From Parietaria judaica (Eukaryota; Streptophyta; Magnoliopsida; Rosales; Urticaceae), in the NCBI GenBank assembly GCA_954871525.1, contig OX940867.1:1-64000 (forward strand): 64,000 nt of DNA, read 5' to 3'. The notes under the pieces were generated by a model. It ran no database searches. It was not told the origin of the DNA and was given only the letters and a program-made list of their open reading frames with translations. The translations under genes were made by a program, and so were the position numbers. Of this stretch, positions 36,718 through 47,708 are shown in pieces (within the stretch, counting starts at the first letter, position 1; every line of letters starts with the position of its first letter).

Positions 36718-38305
36718 TATATGTTTGTGTAGAGGGACTCACTAACACTTGGTGTAATATGATTTTCAAGCTATTTGCTTCGAAATAAATAATAGTATTG
36801 CTATTTTTAGTTAATACCATTGATCTATATATGATCTCTTGATATTTTAATATAAGTATTTTTATAAAATCTTTTTTATGATCATATTACATTTTTATAT
36901 GTTAAATAGAGAATTCTTTTTGCTAGTTGTAATTATTATATTATTATTATTATTATCTGATTAATAAATAATTTGATAATATAATATAGTAATTAATAAT
37001 TTTATATAATAAATTTTTGGTGGTCTCAACTTTATTTATTAATAGAGATTCTATTACAGATAGATTGATTTAGGGGTGAAATATACAAGCTATGAATTAA
37101 AAAATATATATAATTAAGTTTAATTATTTTCATTAAAAAATTACTTAAGAAGGTTTTGAATATTACATGGACCTAACAATATGGCCTACACAATTTTATA
37201 TAACTAAATAATCTGATAATTCTATCTATTAAAAGACAATACAATTACATATAATATTGAAATGCTCATTTGCAACCATTTTTTTTATTTTATTATGCAT
37301 ATACTATTATTGAACATTTGTATTCACCCCAATATTTTTCTATAAACTTTTCATTTTCACACTTCCACATTAACCTTATCATTATCTTACTCTACATTTT
37401 CTCCGTCCTCTCTTCAATAATTCATCTTCCACGCTCATCCATCTCAACTATCGGTGCAGAGTAGGTGAGTTTTACAACACCCGAGCGAGAAATATATCTA
37501 ACATAAACTTGACAGCGGAATGGCCATGACACTAACGGAAATACAATCAGTTATTAAATCGACGAATATTACCAATAATAAAATCTGACTGGCCAATCAA
37601 TATTTTAAGACTCTTCACATAAGCTTCTTGTATTATTTTTAGCTTAGCTTGAACTTGAATTGATTGAGAGCGTTGATAACTTAAAGAAAGCACAAAAAAT
37701 AATAATAATAATAAAATTAAAAAGGTCTGGTGATGTCATATCACCATATGGCATGGCACTTTGATAATTCAAGACTTTTACATGATTGAGCATCAAATTC
37801 TAGAGGCCCATTGGATCTTGATTTGGGCTGATCTCAATAAGAAAACCCATTTTTGCTCTTGTAAGTCATGAGATTATTAAAATGGAAAATAGCGGCGGAA
37901 GTCATTATTCTATCCAGCTGGAGTTAAATGTCTATACAGGATTCTTGATGATAAAAGTCACTACTATATGTTTTCGTGGTATGTATTGAATATTGATAGA
38001 GCCCGATAGCAAACCGGAGGTGGCTCTCCACGTGTCGCATGACGTGGAGAAATCGTGTTTTATGATGGAAAAAATTATGAAAAGCCTTTGCTTTATTTCT
38101 ATTTCTTACAATCAAGAATTATGTATAGGTTCTTGAATGCAACAAGCAAAATGGACTTTTTCACCTTTTATTGATCTCCTGATGCAGTAGAACAAAAAAT
38201 GGACTCTTTCTCATTTAGACCGGCCCAAATAAAGGTTCATGGGCCCAGAAGAAACCTCAATTTGGGTAAAATTCCCCTTCAAGTTGACGCAAACAAGCAC
38301 AAAAA
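34667..38305. other. Intergenic, AT-rich, no gene seen
   Basis: Only simple repeats are evident: poly(T/A) runs, TA tracts at about 36618-36634 and 36700-36722, and TTA runs near 36938. A MULE-like terminus (ggaaaatagcggcggaagtc) is at about 37883 with no clear partner. Confidence 0.5.
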
Positions 38306-38865
38306 CTAGGGGTTAAAGTGGGTCGGGTACCCGGTTTTTTTTACCACCCAGTACCCAAATCCGGAATCCGAGTATCCAAAAATTGGTATCCGGATTAGGA
38401 AATCCGGGTACCTAATTTTAAAAACCCGGATTTATTATCCGAATATGGTTTTGGAAAGGATTCGGATTTGTAACCGGATTTGGGTTTTTACCCGGATCTG
38501 ATTTTTTTTTTTAATTTTAAAAACGTAACATTATCTCAAAATAAACAATGTCTCAAAAATAAAATAAAAACGCACATTACATTGTCTCAAAATTAAAATG
38601 CATAAATAAACTCTAAAAACGTATTAAAGTGAAACCTCACACCTAAAAAATATTAAACAAAAAATAAAAAATAATAAACCGAGTACCGGATATCCGATTC
38701 CTAAAAATATAAAACACGGTACCCGTATTCGATTCCCATCCGAATAAGGGTACCCGGATACGGAATCCGGATACGGATTATAATTTTAAATAAAGATACG
38801 GATTTGGATTCGGATCTTCACCTAGTTTTTTGGTGTTATTCTTGCCCACTTTTCCGTCCACAACT
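38306..38865. mobile_element. Diverged non-autonomous hAT-like element related to the 20-kb hAT ends
   Basis: The left end taggggttaaagtgggtcgg, then gtacccggtttttt, matches the left end at 20057. The right end (reverse aagtgggcaagaataacacc, then gatccgaatcc) matches the right end at 23779. The interior is rich in ggatacgg/ccggat words. No coding sequence and no clear target duplication. Confidence 0.65.
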
Positions 38866-39756
38866 GCTATATGGTGCCACGTGTCACTTACATAGCCTCT
38901 TTGGGATTATCGCGGCATAAGTACCCATAACCTTTCAAATGACTCGATAAGTTCCCATCCTTTTTTTAGTCGAGAAAAGTTCCAATACTCTGAAATTGTA
39001 TATCAAATGTCACATGGCATCCAGCTGGCCGCCACTGTGCCACATGGCATACTATGTCATTCGTCAAAGTGTTCATCGATACAGTTAAAATCGGTATCAA
39101 CCTTTCATTGATGATTCACATTTGAGGTGGGTGTTTTACCGTTTTACCTCTCACCGCTTTTCTTCCAGAACCTCATTAGTCATATAATGAACAACTCACT
39201 TATGATACCAAATTGTAAGTTGTGCATGATTGTATATTTCCCACAACCAATTATCAAGAGAATCATCCTAACTTTATTAAAGTTAGTGCTTTATGATATT
39301 CATATCCGTATTTATGACACATGTCTCGTTCGATTGTCATGATCCCAAATAGCAACATTGGGAACACAGGTTATATAATCTTTAGCCGATAAATCAGAGA
39401 TCAATATGATTAACCATCTAGGTTCATAATTACTCATGATTTAGGATGAATATCTTGATTAACTTTTACGACTTAGTTCTGTTATCAGTGATGAACTTAA
39501 TTGATAATCTTTTCTCATTTAGTTAAGTCTCTTTTTTTTCATTTTAAAGTTATTTCATACTTAGTGAACTCAATATAGTTGGGGAGTACATACTGTAATC
39601 CAGATTAGATACTATTATCATATCCTAAATTAGATTAAGTCATATAAATGAATTTATCTATTAGTTGGATCTCACCTTTTAATTAAACCATAGACTATTT
39701 TTTAAGTTCATTATTATATATATTTACTAATCCTCATTCAGAATATTTATTCTTAG
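38866..39756. other. Intergenic with one MULE-like terminus
   Basis: gggattatcgcggcataagt at about 38902 resembles the terminal motif of the MULE MITEs nearby, with no partner end seen. The rest is AT-rich and non-coding. Confidence 0.45.
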
Positions 39757-39880
39757 GAAATTATACGAAATACCCATTTTGTGTCAAACCTTTTAAAAAA
39801 CTACCCATTGTGTGTGTAAAAAACTACCCATAATGGGTAGTTTTTTAAAAGGTTCGCACAAAATGAGCATTTCCTTAATT
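39757..39880. repeat. Small inverted repeat (MITE-like hairpin)
   Basis: aggaaat...ccattttgtgtcaaaccttttaaaaaactaccc is mirrored by gggtagttttttaaaaggttcgcacaaaatgagcatttcct. Total about 120 bp with a very short loop. Confidence 0.8.
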
Positions 39881-40445
39881 AACCCTTTATTCGTTATGAT
39901 AATAAACATAATCACAATGCTGAAGGATTTTAAATAAACATCCATTAAAACACGTGATCTCTTGTCCCATCCCATGCAAGCCATTTTATTAATGTGCAGA
40001 TTGCTAGAACTAGAACCTATGCCTCAATATATAGATTCATATTCATTACACTCAATTTTCTTGCAACTTTAAATATATATTACATTTTTATATAATGTTT
40101 TTTCATTGCTTCGCCAGATCACTACGTTAGGGTTTTGTAGGGTTTCATCATGATTTTAAGTTTTATATATGATATGTAGTGATTATATATACATAGGACG
40201 GTACGTACGTGAAGTTCTCATTCACTGCAAAGGAAAGTGCGAACTGTCAATGAGAAGTAGTATAACACTATAACCTAATCACTGGAATTTTTTTATTTTT
40301 ATATTCATTTTGAGTTCATATTTGTTTTTATTCTTTAATGGTTTTGTTAGATTTGATAGTTGCATAGGGCATGGGCATGAGAACCCTCCTATTCTCAATA
40401 GACGGTTTAAATTAATTTTAGGGTCTACTTTCATGGTTATATAAA

Positions 40446-40934
40446 GGGATAATTACGGCAAATATACCCAACCTTTGGTCAAACTTCCTCCCGTGTACCC
40501 AACCTTTAAAATTGGCGGCAAAAGTACCCAACCAGCATTGACTGTGACTTTGGCTAAAAAACGTTAACTTTTGCCGTTAGCATAGTACACGTGTACATGC
40601 CACATAAGCCACCCGAAATTTATTACTATCATTTTTAACTGAATTAATGGTTAAACTAACTGAATTAATCTATCTATCAGATTAATCAACAAATTAATCA
40701 GCAAATAATCTACCAAAACACACACATGAACTAATCAAATTTCATACATATTAAACAGCATTGTAAAAATATGTCATTGCAACGGACACATGTACTATGC
40801 TAACGGCAAAAGTTAACGTTTTTTAGCCAAAGACACAGTCAACGCTGGTTGGGTACTTTTGCCGCCAATTTTAAAGGTTGGGTACACGGGAGGAAGTTTG
40901 ACCAAAGGTTGGGTATATTTGCCGTAATTATCCC
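40446..40934. mobile_element. MULE MITE, 489 bp, perfect 9-bp TSD
   Basis: Inverted ends of at least 150 bp start gggataattacggcaaatat. Flanked by identical 9-bp repeats ttatataaa at 40437-40445 and 40935-40943. Arms share cctttggtcaaacttcctcc and gttaacttttgccgttagca. No coding sequence. Confidence 0.92.
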
Positions 40935-41211
40935 TTATATAAAAGTATATATATATTAAATTTCACCAACATATTATTTTATTTGTACTATTTAATATTT
41001 ATTAAGGGTAAATCGTGTAAATATTAAAAGTAATTAAGAGTAAGATATGATTAAACAATGAACAAGATTAATTAAGAGTAAGAAATGATTAAACAATGAA
41101 CAAGATAGATTAGCAATTGTCAAAATTAGATTAGCAATTATCCATATATAAATTTTATAAAGAGCTGTCAAATTTGGTCTTTATGACCTAATTTCCTTTG
41201 GTATATTATTA

Positions 41212-41825
41212 GTATACCTGCAACCGATCAGTTAACCTGTTTATTTTTCACTATTTGGTATCCTTAACTTAATTCCGGTTAGTCACGTTTTAATAACCTT
41301 AACTTGTTTTTAAAACCGATTAACCGGAAACCGCTTAACCTAATTTACGGTTATCGAAATCCGATTAACCTGTTTAATAACCTTAACCTGTTTTTTTTAA
41401 TATATTATTTAACAGAGTTTATCTCAACGATAAAATATATCGGTCCAAAATAAATCGCAATAAAACAACCGAGTCCAAAAAGAAATATACCGGTCCAAAA
41501 CATAAATCCAAAAAGTACAACATTATAAATAAATAAATAAATAAATAAATAAATATTCAGTTCAACAACTCGAAGAGGCTTTGACTGAAAGAGAGAAAAA
41601 CATACTTAATTTGATTTTAAAATATTTAAATAAATAAATGAATATCAAAACCGGTTACAAAAATAACCGGTTTTGAAAAATAAATAACCTGTAACTTTAT
41701 CCTGTTTGAAACCGGATACGGTTAACATTAACATGTTTTTAAAATAATTCGGTTACGGTTATTTTAAACCAGAATTTTTTTTATTACGGTTTTAAAATAC
41801 GGTTACCGGTTATTTTGCACACCTT
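41212..41825. mobile_element. Possible degenerate hAT-type MITE
   Basis: Interior dominated by aaccggtt/ggttaacc words in both orientations. Ends have only a loose match (acctgcaaccgat... versus reverse ggtgtgcaaaataacc). A (TAAA)n run lies near 41527-41553. Limits approximate. Confidence 0.45.
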
Positions 41826-43752
41826 ATACCATATATATATTTATGTATGTACCATGTGTGTGCATCTTTATCTAGGTATCTTATAAGTATTAAAAATTAA
41901 TCATCTTTTAACTATATGCGCTATTATATTTTTTTTTTTTTTCTCTCTCTCTCTCTTTAATTTGCTTCAGTTTCAAGTTTCAACCTTGTATATATCATCT
42001 AGATATATATAAACTTTTTGTACTTGTAAATAAATAAAAAGGTATAAGATTTTATATTCTACATCAAACCTTGTCTTCATGCAATAATATACATGTCAAA
42101 AATATTGTATAATATGTATATCTATGTACATATTATCATTCATTGCCCAATTCAGTTGGCCAAAAGTCGGTGTGATATTTTTAATATTCAATGTATCTTG
42201 GAATGATTAGACACATGCAAATGAAGACACGTACTTTACATATATATTATGGTCTACTTTATATTTATCTTCTTTTTCATGTACGTATATATTTTGACTT
42301 TCTTATTATTTTGCACCGTTTCTTACTTTGTTTGAAATATATTTTATTATTCTACGTGACCTTTCTACATATACAAAAGGCTACTTTATTTGATATAATT
42401 TATTTCCCCTAAAATAAAAAGATAAAATAAAAACTACATTAATATTAAAAAGTCTAGTTGTGTTAACCATGACTCAGTCAAATTATTTTTTTTAATAGAT
42501 TTTCTGTTTTGAAAAAGTAATAATTCCATAAAATATAACGGCCTTCTTGAATTGTAAAGGCTAATTTAGCGGCCTTCTTCGCAAATATTCATAAATGCAG
42601 CTTTGCCAAGGACTTTAGTCTATATGAGCAATTAATTTTTTATTTTTTATTTTGGGAATTGTATCATTATATTTTATATTTTTTAATATTTATGCTTAAA
42701 TATATTGTATAAAATTATGTGAACCCTCTCCATAAAATTCGAAATATGAAATCAATCTTAATATTTGAGCTGATTTGTTAAATATTTTATGATTGAAGTT
42801 AATATTTTTGCAGATTGTTAATTTTCTTTATCAATTAGGTATATTGAAATTAAAATTGTGATAATGGCTACGCAATTGCCCATGATTATGTGATATCATG
42901 GGCAATTAAATTACTTGATTTAATTCGTGTGGTTAATCAGAAACCACTTAATACACTGAATTCATACACGATGTCTCATTGAAATGATGGTTCATCAATG
43001 AGGAAAAAGAAAAGAAATAAAGAATTTCATTGCGTGTAATTTTATTTTTTTTTGAACGTGAGAATTGTTTAAATTTTGAGCTAAGCAATGTATATTTATT
43101 CTTTTAATTGTTCACATGCATTGAAATGATGTTTTAAATACTCCATATTGCCCATGTTGCTTAGACCGGGTAAATATTTGGAGGAAAAAAAGTCTTTTTT
43201 TTTTTCTTTTGTTTTTTCTATAAGATATAATGTGCTGTTTCGAGTTTCTATCCTAAGTAGATAGGATTCTATACGTAAGAATTTAATTTCATTTTAATTG
43301 ATAAGTGATTAAGTAAAAGGTTAAAGAACTTGGCAAACTAATTATAACCGTATATAATTTATATATATATATATATATATAAAATCTTTCTCTTGAGTAA
43401 TATATATGATACTTTAAATTTTATAAATATAATTGTAGGAGTATGTTGTGGCATAAGTGCCAATAAGTAATATGACTTTAATATATAAATATAAGTATGA
43501 AGTTGCATCTTCAAACCAATAAGTAATAAGAGGATTAATAAATTTCTATATATGTAGATTGCATTTTAATGATTTTTTTATCATCTCGAGCTCTAGTATT
43601 GTAATGGACAAAATAATTAAGTAGAAATCTTAAGAATTTTGCAAACAACTAAGTGCTGACTAATGCAGTTTGATAGTCATATTCTAAAAATAAAAATAAT
43701 AAACTAACTGCCTGTACTATGATTATTGTTATCATTAAAATTATTATTATTA
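41826..43752. other. Intergenic, AT-rich, no gene seen
   Basis: Simple repeats (TC run near 41941-41957; TA tract at about 43360-43381) and AT-rich DNA. The 73-codon frame at 42191-42412 is compositionally random (Tyr/Phe/Leu-rich). Confidence 0.5.
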
Positions 43753-43988
43753 GGGAAAATAGCGGCTAAAGTCCTTAACTCTACATATTTGTGCAATTAA
43801 GTCCATATACTCAAATTTTGGTGGTAAAAGCCCTTACCAAATCTTGTTGCACATCAGCCACACTGGCACCATACGTGTCGTCCACGTCAGCAAAATGGGC
43901 CACCTTGGGTCCACCATATTGTTTAATACAAATAATAAATTACATCATTTATATATAAAAGATATATTACAGTAAAAGTACCCAAAAG

Positions 43989-44576
43989 TAGGGGTGAAAC
44001 CGGTACCGATAATCGGTAAATTAGCTTTTTTTGGTATTGGTATTGAAAAATCGAGATATTTTTTTTTGGTATTGGTATTGGTATCGGTTCTAAAATTTCT
44101 TGATTTTTTATCAAACCGAGACCGAGACCGAAACCGAGAAAAAAGAAAAGAAAACCGATAAATAAACCGAGACATAAACCGGGAATAATCTGGGGCAAAA
44201 TCCTAAAATAATACAAACTACCATGTTCGAAATTCGGATTCCGAAGTATAAAAATACATGTCTAATACATAAAAACATCAAACATAATTAAATGACATGT
44301 AGTTCACTAATTTTATAAGAGAGTGCCTTAATTTTTGAATAAAAATGACATGTAGTACACTCCAAAACGACATGTAGTTCACAACCGATACCGATACCGA
44401 TATTCGAGAAATTTGGCTATCGGTATCAGAATTGGTATCGGTATTGGAAACCGATAACCGATAAGTATCGGTTATCGGTTTTAAACTAAATTTATCAGTT
44501 TTTTTTATAAACCGATCCGGGATCGATACCGAAACCGAGACGATACCGAGAAACGGTTACAAAATTTTCACCCCTA
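43989..44576. mobile_element. hAT MITE, 588 bp, perfect 8-bp TSD
   Basis: Ends taggggtgaaac and ttttcaccccta, flanked by identical cccaaaag (43981-43988 and 44577-44584). Interior made of accgataccg/cggtatcggt words. It sits in the left arm of the inner MULE derivative. Confidence 0.95.
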
Positions 44577-44717
44577 CCCAAAAGCACTCAAAAAATTTAA
44601 GTCAAACGTACCAAAAGTAAAAAATACTAAAAACTCTATACCCTTAAATCCATGTGACGCAGTGAAATTAAGCCACATTTTTAGTGGATCCCACCATTTT
44701 GAATCGTTTTCTTATTT

Positions 44718-44892
44718 CTTTGCACATGATAAGCATACATGTGGTATCGTCTTCGACAACCGACTAGTAACAACCTCTTGGTTATCAAAACACTTCCTAG
44801 ATCAGTTCCGGATGAATCTCAACATGCCTTACACGACCTTTAAAGAGTTGGCTCAGTTTCGGATGAATCCCAACATGCCCTACACTACATAA
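44718..44892 (+). pseudogene. MuDR-type transposase fragment
   Basis: Reads HDKHTCGIVFDNRLVTTSWL and then SKHFLDQFRMNLNMPYTTF. This matches the zinc-binding end of the MuDR DNA-binding domain in the 47-kb MULE (HDCPIVLNSRLVDAPWLAKH, then MTYRQFLELA). A short piece (QFRMNxNMPYTT) is duplicated in tandem before the stop. It shows the surrounding element derives from a transposase-bearing MULE. Confidence 0.8.
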
Positions 44893-45373
44893 TTTCAAGA
44901 AGAAGAAAAATCAAAATTATGTGTAAACGAGATTATTAGATCGCAAAGAAATAAGAAAACGATAAGAATTTTTAAAATGGTGGGATCCACTAAAAATGTG
45001 GCTTAATTTCACTGCGACACGTGGATTTAACTGTATATAGTGTTTTTTTAGTATTATTTACTTTTGGTACTTTTGCCTTAGACTTTTTTTAGTACTTTTT
45101 GGTACTTTTACCGTAAATATATCCTTTATATATAAATGTTTTAATTTATTATGTGTATATAAGGAAGCACGTGTAAGGTGGACTCAAGGTGACCCATTTT
45201 GTTGACATGGACGATATGTATGGTGCCAGCGTGGCACTTAGTGGGAGGATAACTGCAGAAGTACTGATGTACCACAAGATGCTAACCCAAGTGATTTTTA
45301 CCAGTAAAATTTGAATATAAGAACTTAACTACCGTAAATATACATAGTTAAAAACTTTCGCCGCAATTTTCTC

Positions 45374-47326
45374 GTATTATTATTATTAATCAGATAAGAA
45401 TATCCTAATACTCATTTTTAATATATAATTTCTCGATTTCTTCAAGCATACCTGTCTTTCTATATGTTTTCCTCTCTCCAACAAATTCTGTTCCACGAAA
45501 AATAATTTTAATCAGATAAATAATAATAATAAAAAAAACATTAGTGACTTTTAATTCCGATTTCCCAACTAACAAGCAATTAAATTAAATTAATTTAATT
45601 GTAATCAAAGTGTTTGGGACAGAAATCAGAGAAAACCTGAGAATGTACGGAGAAATATTATTATTTATTAATGAAATAAATATAAATTCCATAATAAAAG
45701 AGAGGGTACGGATTACGGGGACAATTGTCAGAAAATTATATCCTTAATTACTGAAAATTATCTCTCAGTGGAGCCTCACGTGCGAGTCCGTGCTTTGCTA
45801 ACGTTACATCACCTGTCACGAAAAGCTCTGTCACAAGCCTTGTCATCCAATCACAGCTATGTGCTGTCAGATTCTAACAACCAAGATGGACCACTCGCTT
45901 CCATTGGCGCGTGATAGGTACTCGTTGAATATGGTTATAAAAGTTGTGTTTTTGTACGTTTGGTCCCTGATTTTTTTGAAAAGGGACAGATTACTCCTTT
46001 AGCTTTTCTTGTTGTTGCTTCGATGCGCAAAGTTATGCAGTGTTTTCTTTAGCACATCTATAGTATTATGAATAGGTATATCAAAAGAAGCCGGCCCTAG
46101 GTCACCCTTCACAAGTTGGATAAACGCTTTTGCGAGATCAATTCACGATATCTGATTTATTCAAGCATGGATCTTCTTAGGAAAAACGACTTGGTGCTTT
46201 CTCTAGCTTCCGGAATGATCCTGATTATGTTAATGGTCTACTTTGATTATACATTAGACCTCCTGAAGAGTTTTTTTTTTCTTTATAAAAATCGTTGAAC
46301 CTCACAAGTCATAACTCACAGAAGTATCTCCAATTTAATTCAGGGACACTCTACAACAAAGTCTCAGCTGAACAATAATTAAACCAGAGAAAGGGTTGAT
46401 TTCAGAGCATATGGCAAAAAATAAAATGAGGCTTTTTCTTACTGAACGTATTTTAAAATTAAAGCCATGAATGAATCATTTATAACATTGAGAGGTAATA
46501 AAATAAATTAAAGTTTAAACTAAGTTGTCATCTACAATATTTAATTAGTATTTTAAGAAAAAATATATATTTTTAGAATAAAATAAGAAATGTTTTACTT
46601 AATTAATATTTAATTATAATAAAGAAATTTAATTAATTTTTTTATTATTTTTTAAAGGTATATGGCATATATATATAAAAAATTATAGGTAATAGTTACT
46701 TTTTGAATTCGTGATATATATTACTTTAGATAAAAAAAAATATATTACAAAAATAGATATAAAATTATGCATGGATTAGATTCGAGGGTGGAGTTTATAA
46801 AAGTTAGTTGTTCAACCATTAATAATTAGATTGTGCAATAATTTTAAATTTTAAGACTTTGTTCCACTAAATAAGCTAAATATTTTTTTTAAAAATAAGT
46901 ATATTTTTTTTTTCAAACAAGTCTTGGGCAACAACCCAACTCCCCTTAGGGTTGGGCTGACCTTAACCAAAGATATATTTAATTGTAACTCAATAAAATA
47001 AACTTTCAAATTACAGTGAAAAACATGGGGGCAAAACATTTCATTCAAAGCTCAACCCGATTAAAAGCTTAGTCTTATATTTTCTTTCTCGTTCCAACAC
47101 AACTCTCTCGTATTCTCCGTCCACGAAAGAATTAGTCTATCATAAAAATAGATTATTCAACGAGTTTGAAAGAAATTAAAAAAAAAAAAAAAACTAATTT
47201 GATTTGACATAAGTCCACAAAGTCAAAAGATGTCCATATGGCAATGTACGAAAAGAAAAATATAATCCGAGGTCTAGCTGATAAAGAAGCTTAAATAAAA
47301 GGACTGTTTAATAAAAAAAAATAACA
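45374..47326. other. Intergenic; GC-richer block with G-box at 45760-45960
   Basis: 45760-45960 is richer in GC than its surroundings and carries CACGTG (about 45778), CCAAT (45847) and a GCGCGTG word. It could be older upstream regulatory DNA of the SPT-like gene, now displaced. A 60-codon frame at 46116-46298 is unrecognised. The rest is AT-rich. Confidence 0.4.
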
Positions 47327-47335
47327 ATATAACAA

Positions 47336-47600
47336 GGGTAAACTACGGCTAAAATACCCAATGTTTCATTTTGTTTTAATTATATACCCAAACTTTTTTT
47401 TTGGTGGCTATAATGCCCAATGTTTATTCCGTTAACGCGAAGTAGACCCGCCATCCATTCTTGGTGCTCACCGTTAAAAAATGCCTACGTGGCACCCACG
47501 TCGATGCCACGTCATCTCGTCGAAAAAAAAAAATTACCCAAATAATTAAAACAAATATAAACATAAATAAACAAAGATCATGGTCGTATAAAAAATTGAA
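47336..47600. repeat. MULE left TIR
   Basis: Pairs with 51247-51511 in reverse: gggtaaactacggctaaaat, tggtggctataatgcccaatg, ggtgctcaccgttaaaaaat, cgatgccacgtcatctcgtc and aaagatcatggtcgtataaa all recur in the other arm. Confidence 0.95.
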
Positions 47601-47708
47601 AAAAAAAATTAAAATACATAATCTGCTGAGATGAAATGGTGATAAATCAGAAACAAATCAACCCATTTCTCAAACCCTAGCCAGCGACTTTCCAGCATTC
47701 GACGAAGA

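Larger units (their letters stand above)
43957..45124. mobile_element. Inner MULE deletion derivative with transposase relic
   Basis: Inverted arms: gatatattacagtaaaagtac on the left, reverse ggatatatttacggtaaaagtac on the right, extending through ttaagccacatttttagtgg and tcccaccatttt. tttatatat precedes the left end and follows the right end. A MuDR transposase fragment lies between the arms. The left arm is interrupted by a hAT MITE. Confidence 0.8.
43753..45373. mobile_element. MULE-derived element with long TIRs, outer layer of a three-deep nest
   Basis: Left end gggaaaatagcggctaaagt, right end (reverse) gagaaaattgcggcgaaagt. Arms of about 200 bp also share ctggcaccata, gtcaacaaaatggg-like and tccacc blocks. 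Flanked by ttattatta (43744-43752) and gtattatta (45374-45382), an 8/9 match for a 9-bp MULE target duplication. Confidence 0.85.

Noticed and set aside
46116..46298. 60-codon ORF with a hydrophobic stretch
   Set aside because: Reads like a possible gene or transposon fragment but no motif could be assigned.
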